From Variovorax sp. RA8 (GTDB taxonomy: Bacteria > Pseudomonadota > Gammaproteobacteria > Burkholderiales > Burkholderiaceae_C): 64,000 nucleotides of DNA. The position numbers and the translations under genes were made by a program. The stretch is taken from assembly GCF_901827175.1 (NCBI RefSeq), contig NZ_LR594664.1, positions 186,001 through 250,000 of the forward strand. Reading direction: 5' to 3'. The notes under the pieces are model-generated. The model had not been told where the DNA came from. It did no database searches and saw nothing but the letters and a program-made list of their open reading frames with translations. Shown piece by piece: positions 24,527 through 33,598 of the stretch (positions within the stretch are counted from its first letter, which is position 1; each line of letters starts with the position of its first letter).

Positions 24527-24880
24527 ATGCGCCGCAGGCTTGCCCTCGTCCTCCTCCTGCTCTCTGCGTTTTGCCAGGCCTTCGCCATCGCCGGCCAGGC
24601 CACCGCATTTGCAGAGGCGGAAACCGTGGCCCACGCCTTCCTGCATTGGCAGGGGGAGGCGCATCATCACGACGATGATGGATCTGTGGCCCAGGATGAC
24701 TCGGACGAGTCGGTGCAACACGTGGTGGCCGACGGCTGCTTGGGCGCTTCAGCCATCTGGGCTTCTACTTCTTTCTCCTTTGCACCTGCCGAAACGGCGC
24801 GACCCCTGATGGTCGACCAGATGGCCGCGCCCTGGCCGTCGCTCGATCGCCTTCAACGACCTCCACGCCTGACCGCCTGA
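24527..24880 (+). CDS. CzcI-like small exported protein
   Basis: A 117-residue protein with a signal peptide (residues 1-22), then a His/Asp cluster (HWQGEAHHHDDD) and a C-terminus with LQRPPRLTA. It occupies the position of czcI, the small gene preceding czcCBA in Cupriavidus, and shares the general His-rich, RPPR-ended layout. CzcI is thought to influence expression or function of the efflux system. It lies 133 bp upstream of the outer-membrane component gene on the same strand. Assigned from position and composition, not strong identity. Confidence 0.6.
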   Translation: MRRRLALVLLLLSAFCQAFAIAGQATAFAEAETVAHAFLHWQGEAHHHDDDGSVAQDDSDESVQHVVADGCLGASAIWASTSFSFAPAETARPLMVDQMAAPWPSLDRLQRPPRLTA

Positions 24881-25013
24881 AAACGCCACTGCTCGCCGCG
24901 CGCCTGCGCGGCTGAGCCGTTTTCATGTTGGCGATTCCTGCTCCCAGATCCAGGCACGCACCGCGTGTGTTCGTTCTGGGAGTCCGATCGCCGCCGAGTC
25001 AGTCAGGAGTTCC

Positions 25014-26276
25014 GTGAAATCAGTCCCGTGGTTTGTGGCCTGTGCCATTGCAGGCAGTGCGCTGGTGGGGGCGATCGCGCCCGCCGCCGCACAACCATCC
25101 CCGTCTTCCGTTCAACCGGGCGCTGCCGGCGTGACCCTGGCCCAGGCCACCGAGGCCGCTTGGCAGCGCGCCGTCCAGTTTCGGGAGGCCGAATCCCAGG
25201 GCCGGCGCGCCCGCGCCGAACAGACCGCAGCCGCCAGCCTCTGGGCCGCGTCTCCAGCGATGGAGCTCAACCACCTCAACGACCGTGCGCATTCCAATGC
25301 CGGGCGTCGGGAAACAGAAGTAGGTTTCGTCTGGCCCTTGTGGCTGCCGGGCCAGCGCGATGCACGTGCTGCTGCGGCCGATGCCGAGCTGAAGCTGGCT
25401 GACGTCAGCACCGAGGCGGCGCGTTTGCGCGTTGCCGGTCAGGTACGTGAGGCCGCCTGGCGGCTGTCGGCGGCACAGGCGGAAGCGGCGTCGGCGGCCG
25501 CCCAGGGTCAATACCTGCAGCGGATTGCCGGCGACGTGCAGCGTCGCGTCCAGGCCGGAGATCTTGCGCGATCGGACGCCCTGGCCGCACGCGCCGAGCT
25601 GCTGGAGGCCCAGGCGCTGCGAAGCGAAATCGATCAGCGCCTGCAGGTCCTTCGGGCCCAGTGGCGAACATTGACCGGTCTGGACGCGATGCCGGACTTG
25701 CCCCCGCCGCCGCTCTCGCCGGCGGCCGATGATCTCGCGGCCGGTGTCGAGCACCCCGAGCTGCGCCTGGCCGCGCAGTCCGTCGAGCGCGCGCGCAAGC
25801 GCGTGGAGGTGGTCAACGCATCCAGGCGGGACCCGCCCGAAGTCACGTTGCGGTATCGCGAAGAGGCGCCGGGAATGGGCGAGAGCACCCAACGCGGCAT
25901 CGGCATCGGCCTTCGGATCCCGTTCGGCACCGATGGTCGCAATGCGCCGCTGCAAGCGGCGGCTTTCGGCGATCTGGATGTGGCCGAAACCACGGAACAG
26001 CGGCTGCGTGAACGACAGGAAGCGGACGTCCGCGTAGCGCGGGCCGCCTTACAAAGCGCTGCGCATCAACTCGACAGCACGCGAAGCCGCGCTGGCCTGC
26101 TGCGCGAGCGCGCCCAGCTCATCGACAAATCGTTCCAGGCAGGAGAGACCTCCCTGCCGGAACTGCTGCGCGCTGCCAATGCCGCTGCGCTGGCCGACGC
26201 GGCCCTCGCGCGCCAGCAAGCGGCATTGGGCCTGGCCCAGGCCCAACTCCAACAAGCACTTGGACGCCTCCCATGA
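25014..26276 (+). CDS. CzcC-like outer-membrane factor of heavy-metal RND efflux
   Basis: A 420-residue TolC-superfamily protein. A GTG start at 25014 is supported by AGGAG four bases upstream and gives a proper signal peptide (residues 1-27). The body is alanine/glutamine-rich helical with two repeated halves as in CzcC. The start of the next gene overlaps its stop (ATGA), tying it to the accessory protein, adaptor and pump downstream. It forms the exit duct of a tripartite efflux complex for divalent cations. Confidence 0.85.
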   Translation: MKSVPWFVACAIAGSALVGAIAPAAAQPSPSSVQPGAAGVTLAQATEAAWQRAVQFREAESQGRRARAEQTAAASLWAASPAMELNHLNDRAHSNAGRRETEVGFVWPLWLPGQRDARAAAADAELKLADVSTEAARLRVAGQVREAAWRLSAAQAEAASAAAQGQYLQRIAGDVQRRVQAGDLARSDALAARAELLEAQALRSEIDQRLQVLRAQWRTLTGLDAMPDLPPPPLSPAADDLAAGVEHPELRLAAQSVERARKRVEVVNASRRDPPEVTLRYREEAPGMGESTQRGIGIGLRIPFGTDGRNAPLQAAAFGDLDVAETTEQRLRERQEADVRVARAALQSAAHQLDSTRSRAGLLRERAQLIDKSFQAGETSLPELLRAANAAALADAALARQQAALGLAQAQLQQALGRLP

Positions 26277-26899
26277 TTGACCTTCTCCATTCCCCCCAAC
26301 CAACGCAGTACCGGCTGATGCTGGCCGTCGTGCTGCCTCTGGTGCTCCTGCTGTCCGCCAGCGCCTTCGCTGCACCGGGCGCCCACGGTCCGAACGGCGA
26401 ACACCTCGACGGCCCAGCGCAAACAGCGAGCGTTGGAAGCGCCGCGCCCCGTATGGAGGCCAAGTCAGAGACGTTCGAACTGGTAGCGCACTTGCGAGAA
26501 GACGAACTGTCGATGCTCATCAACCGATTCGAAACCAATGAGCCCGTGCTCGACGCCAAGGTGGAAGTCGAGTCCGGCGCGGTCAAGGCGGTTGCGAAAT
26601 TCCATTCCGACCACGGCGACTACGCGATCGACGACCCGGCCTTTCTCAAAGCTCTCAAGGCTCCCGGAGCGCATCCGCTCGTGATCACGGTGCTCGCCGG
26701 CGCCGACACGGATCTCCTGGAGGGCACCCTCAACACTGAAGGCACAGCCGCGGGGCACGGCCACTCCCACGATGACGAGCGTGGGCATGGCGTTCCGGCC
26801 ACAGTCTGGATCGCATTGGCGCTCTTGACATGCGGCGTTGCCATCTACGTCCTTAACCGTGGCGCTCGCGCGCGGGACACGATCGGGGGTGCTCAATGA
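26273..26899 (+). CDS. Periplasmic accessory protein with C-terminal membrane anchor, RND operon
   Basis: A 208-residue protein. An N-terminal hydrophobic stretch (about 15-33) is followed at the predicted mature N-terminus by [11 protein letters not shown], a motif repeated at the same place in the adaptor encoded next. The middle (60-150) is a compact soluble domain beginning FELVAHLREDELSMLINRF. A His-rich patch (GHGHSHDDERGHG) and a final membrane segment (about 176-195) follow. It overlaps both neighbours by four bases. A metal-delivery or adaptor-assisting role is inferred. Confidence 0.7.
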   Translation: MIDLLHSPQPTQYRLMLAVVLPLVLLLSASAFAAPGAHGPNGEHLDGPAQTASVGSAAPRMEAKSETFELVAHLREDELSMLINRFETNEPVLDAKVEVESGAVKAVAKFHSDHGDYAIDDPAFLKALKAPGAHPLVITVLAGADTDLLEGTLNTEGTAAGHGHSHDDERGHGVPATVWIALALLTCGVAIYVLNRGARARDTIGGAQ

Positions 26900-28071
26900 C
26901 GCACGGATTTCGGCTTGAAGTCTGCGCTTCGGCAGCGCGTCGCTCGGCAAGCTTTACCGTCGTCGCACTGGCGGTCGGCGCGCTCGCCCCTGCGGCTTTG
27001 TTCGCAGCTCCCGGTGCACACGGACCCAACGGTGAGCACCTGGATGCGCCTGGCAGCAACAGCACCGCATCCGGCCTCGCACGGCTGCCCGACGGCAGCG
27101 TGCAGGTGCCGATGCTGGCGCAGCGGCGCATGGCCATCCGGACCATCCTGGCGATAGAAGGCGAAGCGTCAGCGACCGTGGAACTGCCCGGCCGCGTTGT
27201 CATGGACCCCAACGCCGGCGGCCGCGTGCAGGCGATCCATGGCGGGCGTATCGAAGCGGGCGCGCGCGGCCTGCCCGTGGCTGGCCAGGCCGTGCGTCAA
27301 GGCGAGGTGCTCGCGCATGTGCGACACCATGCCGACCCCTACGCGCTGGCGAGCCAGCAGGCGCAGTTGGCCGAGCTGCGCAGCAGCCGGCAACTGGCGG
27401 CGCAGCGCGTCGAGCGCCTGCAGTCGCTCGAGGGCACGGTGCCTCGCAAGGACATCGAGGCCGCCCGCGCGGAGATGCAGAGCCTGTCCGCTCGAGAAAA
27501 GAGCATCGGCGCGAGCCTCGGCGCCCGCGAAGCGCTCGTGGCGCCCGTGTCGGGCGTCATCGCACGGGCGGATGCCGTATCCGGCCAGATCGTCGAGGCC
27601 CGCGACGTGCTGTTCGAGGTGATCGATCCGGCCCGTGTGCTGGTCGAGGCGACCACCGCTGATCCGGCGCTGCCCGCGCGTGTTAGCGAAGCAACGCTTC
27701 AGGGCGCACCTGGCGTGAAGCTCAAGCTGCTGGGCGCGGCCCACAGTCTTCGCGATGGCGTGCTGCCGCTGACCTTCCGGGCCCAGGCCGAAAAATCCGG
27801 CTCGGCCATGCCGCTCGCGGTCGGCCAGCCGGTGACTGTCGTCGCATCGCTCAACGAACGCATCAAGGGCTATGTGCTGCCGGCGCAAGCCGTGGTGCGC
27901 AACAGCGCCAACGAGCCCATCGTCTGGATCAAGTCCGGCGCCGAGCGCTACATCCCGCAGCCGGTGCAATACCGCCCGCTGGACGCCTCGACGGTGGTCA
28001 TCACCCAGGGCCTGGGCGCCGACAATCGCGTCGTGGTGCAAGGTGCTCCGCTGATCGCGCAGATCCGCTGA
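26896..28071 (+). CDS. CzcB-like periplasmic adaptor (membrane fusion protein)
   Basis: A 391-residue protein with a signal peptide and [11 protein letters not shown] just after it. Domain order fits HlyD/CzcB adaptors: a lipoyl half-motif ([15 protein letters not shown] about 108-122), a coiled-coil hairpin (about 150-205, [20 protein letters not shown]), the second lipoyl half ([19 protein letters not shown]) and a beta-barrel/membrane-proximal region ending [13 protein letters not shown]. It bridges the inner-membrane pump and the outer-membrane factor. It overlaps the upstream gene (ATGA) and is 13 bp from the pump gene. Confidence 0.88.
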   Translation: MTHGFRLEVCASAARRSASFTVVALAVGALAPAALFAAPGAHGPNGEHLDAPGSNSTASGLARLPDGSVQVPMLAQRRMAIRTILAIEGEASATVELPGRVVMDPNAGGRVQAIHGGRIEAGARGLPVAGQAVRQGEVLAHVRHHADPYALASQQAQLAELRSSRQLAAQRVERLQSLEGTVPRKDIEAARAEMQSLSAREKSIGASLGAREALVAPVSGVIARADAVSGQIVEARDVLFEVIDPARVLVEATTADPALPARVSEATLQGAPGVKLKLLGAAHSLRDGVLPLTFRAQAEKSGSAMPLAVGQPVTVVASLNERIKGYVLPAQAVVRNSANEPIVWIKSGAERYIPQPVQYRPLDASTVVITQGLGADNRVVVQGAPLIAQIR

Positions 28072-28084
28072 ACGGAGCCTCTGC

Positions 28085-31000
28085 ATGTTCAATTGGATCG
28101 TTCATAACAGCCTGCGCGGGCGCCTCTTCGTGCTGGCTCTGGCGGCGCTGCTGCTGGTCTATGGCGCCATCACCGCCTGGCGCACGCCGGTCGACGTCTT
28201 TCCGGACCTCAACAAGCCGCTGGTGACCGTGCTCACGGAAGCCGGCGGCATGGCGCCCGAAGAAGTCGAGCAGCTCGTCACCTTCCCCTTGGAGACCGCG
28301 CTCAACGGCATGCCGGGCGTGACGCGCGTGCGCTCGACCTCCGGCGTGGGGCTGTCCATCCTCTACGCCGAGTTTGACTGGGACACCGACATCTATCGCA
28401 ACCGCCAGCTCGTGGCCGAGCGCCTGGCGCTGGTGCGCGAGCAGCTGCCCGCGGGCATCACCCCGGCCATGGGGCCGGTGTCCTCGATCATGGGCGAGGT
28501 GATGCTGATCGCATTGCCCCTGGAAGGAAACGGCAAGACGGCCGCGGACCCGATGCGCGCGCGCGAGTACGCCGACTTCGTGCTGCGCCCTCGCTTGCTG
28601 TCCGTCGCCGGCGTCTCCCAGGTCATCCCGATCGGCGGCGACGTGCGGCAACTGCGCGTCGAACCCGACACGGCGCGCATGGCCCAGTACGGTGTCTCCC
28701 TGACCCAGGTCGAACAGGCGCTGCGCGGCTTCGCGAGCAATGCGGGCGGCGGCTTCATCGACCTCAACAGCCGCGAGTTCCTGATTCGCCATCTTGGCCG
28801 CACCAACCGGGTCGAGGACCTGCGCGGAATCGCCGTTGCCTGGAAGGAGGGTCGCCCCGTCCTGCTGGAGCAGGTGGCCAATGTGCGTTTCGCTGCCAGC
28901 ATGAAGCGCGGCGACGCCGGCTACAACGGCCTGCCGGCGGTGATCGTCAGCGTGCAGAAGCAGCCCGCCGCCGACACCGTGAAGCTGACGCGCGCCATCG
29001 AGGCCGCGCTGGGCGAGCTGCAACAAGGCTTGCCACCCGGCCTGGCCGCGCCCAAGGTGCTGTTCCGCCAGGCCGACTTCATCGAGGCATCGATCCGCAA
29101 TGTCAGCGAGGCACTGCGCGACGGCGCCATCATGGTGGCGATCGTGCTGTTCGCCTTCTTGCTCTCTGCGCGGACCACGCTGATTTCCCTGGTGGCGATC
29201 CCTCTGGCGCTTGCGGTCACCGCGCTGGTGTTCAAGCTGCTGGGGCAGTCCATCAACGTGATGACGCTGGGCGGCCTGGCGATCGCGATCGGCGAACTGG
29301 TCGATGACGCGGTGGTGGACGTGGAGAACATCCTGCGCCGCCTGAAGCAGAACCGCGCGGCCGGCAATCCGCTTTCCACGATGGAAGTCGTGAGCAGGGC
29401 GAGCGTCGAGGTGCGGTCCGGCATCGTCTACGCGACGGCCATCGTGGTGCTGGTGTTCGTGCCGCTGTTCGCGCTGCCGGGCATCGAGGGGCGGCTCTTC
29501 TCGCCGCTGGGTATCGCCTACATCGTCTCGATCCTGGCTTCCATGCTGGTGTCGATGACGGTGACCCCGGTGCTGTGCCTCTACCTGCTGCCGAGGATGA
29601 AGCGCCTGGATCGCGGTGACAGTCCGCTGGTCGTTCGCCTCAAGCGCTGGGACGAGAAGGTGCTGGGCTGGTCCTTCGCGCGCGCCAAGCTGCTGATCGC
29701 CATCGCCGCGGTGGCAGTGGCCGCTGCGGCGGCGAGCGTGCCGTTCTTCCCGCGGGCCTTCCTGCCGGCCTTCAACGAAGGTTCTCTGGTGCTCGGCATG
29801 ATCTTCAATCCCGGCACCGCGCTGGCCGAAGCCAACCGCATGGGGTCGCTTGCGGAGACGCTGATCGCCGAGGTTCCCGAGGTGACCCAGGTCGGGCGCC
29901 GCACCGGGCGCGCCGAGCTCGACGAGCATGCCGAGGGCGTGCACGCGGCCGAGATCGATGTGGACCTGAAGCGCTCCGCGCGCGACCGCGAGACCGTGAT
30001 GGCGGACATCCGGGCGCGGCTCTCGGTGCTTCCGGCGCAGGTCGCCATTGGCCAACCGATCTCGCACCGTCTGGACCACCTGCTGTCGGGCGTGCGCGCG
30101 CAGATCGCGCTGAAGATCTTCGGCGACGACACCGACACCCTGCGCGGGCTCGGCGAGCAGATGCGCCAAGGCCTCTCGGGCGTTCCCGGCCTGGTCGATC
30201 TGACGGTCGAGAAGCAGGTGCTGATCCCGCAGATCATGGTCCGGCTCGATCATCGCAAGCTCGCGCAGACAGGCCTCTCGCCGGGCGAAGCGGTGCGCGT
30301 GCTGCAGGCACTGACGGATGGCGCGCATGGTGCCCAGATCGTGGACGGCCTGCGTCGCTACGACTTGGTGCTGCGCCTGCCGGACGGCCGCCTCAGCCCG
30401 CAGGACCTTGCCGCGACGCTGATCGACACGCCGGCCGGCCGCCTGCCGGTCTCGGCCATTGCCACAGTCGAGGAAACCGACGGACCCAACCAGATCGGCC
30501 GCGAGAACGGGCGCCGGCGCATCGTGGTCTACGCCAACACCGACGGTTCGGACATGGGCCGGGTGATCCAGGACATCCGGGGCGTGATCGCCAAGACGCC
30601 ATTGCCGCCAGGGACCTTCGTGAGCCTGGAAGGACAGTTCCAGGCCCAGGAACAGGCGATGAACCTGATCCTCGGTCTGTCGCTGATCTCGCTGGCGATA
30701 ATCTTTCTCGTGCTGTACGCGCGCTACAAATCCGCGGTGCTGGCCGGGATCATCATGGCCAACATCCCGCTGGCGCTCATCGGCAGTGTGGTGGCCATGT
30801 GGCTGGCGGGCGTCAGCCTGTCTGTGGCCTCGATGGTCGGCTTCATCACACTGGCGGGCATCGCCACGCGCAACGGCATCCTGAAGGTCAGCCACTACAT
30901 CAACCTCTGCCGCTTCGAAGGCGAGAGTTTCGGCATCCCGATGATCGTGCGCGGCTCGCTGGAGCGCCTCACGCCGGTGCTGATGACGGCTCTGGTGGCG

Positions 31001-31225
31001 GCCTTCGCGCTGACGCCGCTGCTGCTTGCCGCCGACGCGCCGGGCAAGGAGATCCTGCATCCGGTCGCCGTGGTGATCTTCGGCGGCCTGGTCAGCTCGA
31101 CCGTGCTCGACACGCTGCTCACACCGGTGCTGTTCTGGCTGCTCGGCCGCCGCGGCACCGAGCGCTTGCTCGAGGTGGAGTCACCCGGACCTGGCCTCCC
31201 GCCGGTACCGCAGGAGTCGTACTGA
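28085..31225 (+). CDS. Heavy-metal RND efflux pump (CzcA/CusA family)
   Basis: A 1046-residue inner-membrane pump of typical length, with 12 membrane segments in two blocks (about 340-540 and 860-1030) and two large periplasmic loops. The N-terminus with [11 protein letters not shown] is the family hallmark. The fourth membrane segment carries [14 protein letters not shown] (about 400-415). In Nies's scheme, as I recall it, this resembles the HME3-type signature rather than the Zn/Co/Cd HME1 (IIVDGAVVIVEN) or the Cu/Ag HME4 type, so the substrate is a divalent cation at best guess. It uses proton-motive force to export metal through the adaptor and CzcC-like duct encoded upstream. Confidence 0.92.
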   Translation: MFNWIVHNSLRGRLFVLALAALLLVYGAITAWRTPVDVFPDLNKPLVTVLTEAGGMAPEEVEQLVTFPLETALNGMPGVTRVRSTSGVGLSILYAEFDWDTDIYRNRQLVAERLALVREQLPAGITPAMGPVSSIMGEVMLIALPLEGNGKTAADPMRAREYADFVLRPRLLSVAGVSQVIPIGGDVRQLRVEPDTARMAQYGVSLTQVEQALRGFASNAGGGFIDLNSREFLIRHLGRTNRVEDLRGIAVAWKEGRPVLLEQVANVRFAASMKRGDAGYNGLPAVIVSVQKQPAADTVKLTRAIEAALGELQQGLPPGLAAPKVLFRQADFIEASIRNVSEALRDGAIMVAIVLFAFLLSARTTLISLVAIPLALAVTALVFKLLGQSINVMTLGGLAIAIGELVDDAVVDVENILRRLKQNRAAGNPLSTMEVVSRASVEVRSGIVYATAIVVLVFVPLFALPGIEGRLFSPLGIAYIVSILASMLVSMTVTPVLCLYLLPRMKRLDRGDSPLVVRLKRWDEKVLGWSFARAKLLIAIAAVAVAAAAASVPFFPRAFLPAFNEGSLVLGMIFNPGTALAEANRMGSLAETLIAEVPEVTQVGRRTGRAELDEHAEGVHAAEIDVDLKRSARDRETVMADIRARLSVLPAQVAIGQPISHRLDHLLSGVRAQIALKIFGDDTDTLRGLGEQMRQGLSGVPGLVDLTVEKQVLIPQIMVRLDHRKLAQTGLSPGEAVRVLQALTDGAHGAQIVDGLRRYDLVLRLPDGRLSPQDLAATLIDTPAGRLPVSAIATVEETDGPNQIGRENGRRRIVVYANTDGSDMGRVIQDIRGVIAKTPLPPGTFVSLEGQFQAQEQAMNLILGLSLISLAIIFLVLYARYKSAVLAGIIMANIPLALIGSVVAMWLAGVSLSVASMVGFITLAGIATRNGILKVSHYINLCRFEGESFGIPMIVRGSLERLTPVLMTALVAAFALTPLLLAADAPGKEILHPVAVVIFGGLVSSTVLDTLLTPVLFWLLGRRGTERLLEVESPGPGLPPVPQESY

Positions 31226-31312
31226 GGTGGCCCTGACACCCGTTTCCATTCCCCAAGGCTTTGCGGCGCCGCCTTGTCAAAGCGCGCCTTCCCCTGACCA
31301 AAGGAAAAACCG

Positions 31313-31708
31313 ATGATCCTGAAAAACTCTCCCTTGCGCCTTCTCGCCGCCGCCGTGGTCCTGGCCGCGTCCACACTGAGCGTGAACAGCGCGTTTGCGC
31401 ATGGTGCTGCGAAAGCGCAGCACGGCGGCATCGTGCAAAGCGCGAGCGACCTGTCGTTCGAGCTGGTCGCAGCCGGCGACGGCGCGACGATCTACGTGCT
31501 CGACCATGAAGACGAGTTCGACACTGCCGGCACGAGCGGCAAGCTCACAGTGCTCAACGGCGCCGAAAAATCCGAAGCCGATCTGAAGTCCGCGGGCGGC
31601 AACAAGCTGGAAGCGAAAGGCGTCAAGCTGGGCAAGGGCTCCAAGGTCGTAGCGGCGCTGCGGACGGCGGACAAGAAGACCATCACCGTGCGGTTCACAC
31701 TGAGGTGA
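31313..31708 (+). CDS. Small periplasmic protein of metal-efflux operon
   Basis: A 131-residue protein with a signal peptide (1-29, ending AFAHG) and AAAGGA upstream of the ATG. The mature part opens with HGAAKAQHGGIVQSASDLSFELVA and ends TITVRFTLR. The same opening (GGVV...YELVA) and ending (TTVRFTLK) are found in the protein encoded at 49537-49920, so the two are paralogues. It follows the RND pump on the same strand. No catalytic residues are evident. The N-terminal His suggest a metal contact. Confidence 0.75.
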   Translation: MILKNSPLRLLAAAVVLAASTLSVNSAFAHGAAKAQHGGIVQSASDLSFELVAAGDGATIYVLDHEDEFDTAGTSGKLTVLNGAEKSEADLKSAGGNKLEAKGVKLGKGSKVVAALRTADKKTITVRFTLR

Positions 31709-31747
31709 TCCGCGGGCGTTTATCGGCGACCAGCGCGGCGTTGGCAA

Positions 31748-32071
31748 TTGCAGGGGCGCAGCCTCTTACAGGGCTGCGCCGGCCTGCTCGCCGAGCGCGC
31801 TCGCTTCCTGGAGGGCTGGCGGCCGGGACGGGTCGTGCAGATCGACGCGGGCGCGGCCATCGCCGCGCGAATGGCCAGAGATTGCCGCGAGATGGCGGCC
31901 CCCGATGCTGCGGCGAGGGAGCGCTACGCCCTGGTGCGCTACTCTGAAGCGCCCAGCCGATATGCGCACCACGTCGCGCCTTTGTCCGAAGCTGAAACGA
32001 TCAAGGTCGGGGATAGGGTGCAGGTCAACATCCGGCACTGTGATGTTCCGCCGGTGGCTGTCGAAGACTAA
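31748..32071 (+). CDS. Small lipoprotein-like gene, N-terminus probably frameshifted
   Basis: The open frame begins at a TTG and carries LLQGCAGLLAERARFLEGW, where LQGC looks like a lipobox, then a soluble part ending IKVGDRVQVNIRHCDVPP. In this frame there is no signal peptide before the lipobox. In the frame one base away, a GTG at 31705 overlapping the previous stop (GTGA) begins RLSATSAALAIAGAQPL, a good signal core. A single indel near 31760 would join the two into a normal lipoprotein. It could be a true frameshift or a sequence error. Probably the last gene of the RND operon. Confidence 0.45.
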   Translation: MQGRSLLQGCAGLLAERARFLEGWRPGRVVQIDAGAAIAARMARDCREMAAPDAAARERYALVRYSEAPSRYAHHVAPLSEAETIKVGDRVQVNIRHCDVPPVAVED

Positions 32072-32092
32072 GACACTTGAAGGCAATTGCGC

Positions 32093-33148
32093 ATGAAGCA
32101 CAGCCTCATCCACTTACCCGCGCTGCGCGGCGGCCTCCTGGCCTTGTTCGCAGCCGGGCTGTTCGGCATCAGCACGCCGCTGGTCCAGCGATTCGGAACA
32201 GGCCTCTGCGCATTCACGACGGCGGCTTTGCTTTATGCAGGTGCCGCTGCCGTCGGTGCGTTCTCGCGTCAGCGCGCGGAAAAGGAGGCCCGACTCGTGC
32301 GTGGAGACGTTCCGCGCTTGTTGTTGATGGCGGCCCTGGGCGCTGTGTTGGGGCCGGTGGCGCTGGCCTGGGGCCTTCAGCACACCAGCGGCACCAGCGC
32401 ATCGCTCATGCTGACGCTGGAGGCGCTGTTCACGGCGGTGCTGGCGCGATACCTCTATCAGGAGACGATGGATCGCCGCGTCGGGGCCGCCATGCTGCTG
32501 CTGCTCGCGGGGGGTGTGGCACTGGTGCTCGATCAAGGCCGCAGTGGAGGCACGCAGCTCTGGGGTCTGTTGGCGGTGCTCCTGGCCACTGCGGCATGGG
32601 GCGCGGACAACACACTGTCTCGGGGACTCGCAGAACGTGATCCCGGCCAGGTTGTCCTGGGCAAGGCCGTGATAGGCGCTCTCGCAACGACCGCGCTGGC
32701 GTTGCTCTTCGGCGATCCGCTGCCCACGTGGGGCGCCGCTGCCGCGCTCTTCCTCGTCGGCGCGACCGGGTACGGCCTCAGCCTGCGCTTTTACTTGCTG
32801 GCACAGCGCGCGTTCGGCGCGGCGCGCACCGGATCCGTTTTTGCGTTCGCGCCGTTCATCGGCGCAGCGCTCGCGATCGCACTTGGCGACCGAAGCGGAA
32901 CGTGGGTCATGGCCGTGGGCGGCGTACTCATGATGCTGGGCGTGACTCTTCACCTTGCGGAGTCGCACGGGCACGAGCATCAACACGATCCGCTGGATCA
33001 TGAGCACGCTCACACGCACGACGATGGACATCACACGCATACCCATGATGTGCCGCCCGATGGACCACACAGCCGTCGGCACACGCACGAGCCTCTGCGG
33101 CACTCCCACGGCCATGTGCCTGATGCGCACCATCGGCACGAACATTGA
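32093..33148 (+). CDS. EamA/DMT-family transporter with histidine-rich tail
   Basis: About 351 residues with ten predicted membrane helices in two EamA repeats, followed by a hydrophilic tail of about 60 residues with some 22 histidines (HGHEHQHD, HAHTHDDGHHTHTH and so on). ATG 32093 is preferred over an in-frame TTG at 32087. DMT proteins export small metabolites or metals. The His tail, by analogy with Zn/Ni/Co transporters, suggests binding and export of divalent cations. It follows the RND operon on the same strand and may be co-regulated. Confidence 0.82.
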   Translation: MKHSLIHLPALRGGLLALFAAGLFGISTPLVQRFGTGLCAFTTAALLYAGAAAVGAFSRQRAEKEARLVRGDVPRLLLMAALGAVLGPVALAWGLQHTSGTSASLMLTLEALFTAVLARYLYQETMDRRVGAAMLLLLAGGVALVLDQGRSGGTQLWGLLAVLLATAAWGADNTLSRGLAERDPGQVVLGKAVIGALATTALALLFGDPLPTWGAAAALFLVGATGYGLSLRFYLLAQRAFGAARTGSVFAFAPFIGAALAIALGDRSGTWVMAVGGVLMMLGVTLHLAESHGHEHQHDPLDHEHAHTHDDGHHTHTHDVPPDGPHSRRHTHEPLRHSHGHVPDAHHRHEH

Positions 33149-33221
33149 TGCAGTCGTGGCGGCCGTGTCGCTCCTAAATCGGGAGAAGGCTCCGCCGCAA
33201 ACGAACCGGCGGTCGAGCCGA

Positions 33222-33389
33222 TCAGTCGAGCGTCACGATTGCGACATAGAGCTCGACGGCGACCCAGCCGATCAAGGCAGCAGCACCAATCAGCAAGATG
33301 ACCGTCGAAACGACTTTGCCTGCCAAGTAGCGGCACGCTGAAGCCATCGGCGTATCGCCGGGTCGTCGATCACGGGAGGGAAGGTCCAT
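33222..33389 (-). CDS. Possible very small membrane protein
   Basis: Up to 55 residues from ATG 33389, with one strong hydrophobic helix (KVVSTVILLIGAAALIGWVAV) preceded by a basic stretch. There is no clear ribosome-binding site and no recognised family. It is convergent with the His-tailed transporter gene and may be a chance open frame, but the composition is convincing for a single-pass protein. Confidence 0.3.
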   Translation of the reverse strand: MDLPSRDRRPGDTPMASACRYLAGKVVSTVILLIGAAALIGWVAVELYVAIVTLD

Positions 33390-33598
33390 GCGGTCATTTT
33401 TGACCTCGCGACACGCGGTGTAAATGGAATGTTCCCTTGGTGGGCTCGTCTGGCAAGCCCAATATTTGGTATTGGACGACTGCGCCTCTCGCCTCTCAAT
33501 TGGGTAGTCCATCGCCGCAGTCCAGCCGCTGGGCTGCGAGGTTGGCGATGCTGCTTCCTGGCATCACGGGCGGCTTCCAGGTCGGACGCGCTCAAGGC

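Noticed and set aside
28001..31060. A 1019-codon open frame on the minus strand.
   Set aside because: Antisense shadow of the RND pump gene, with a His/Gln/Arg-rich sequence lacking any known motif.
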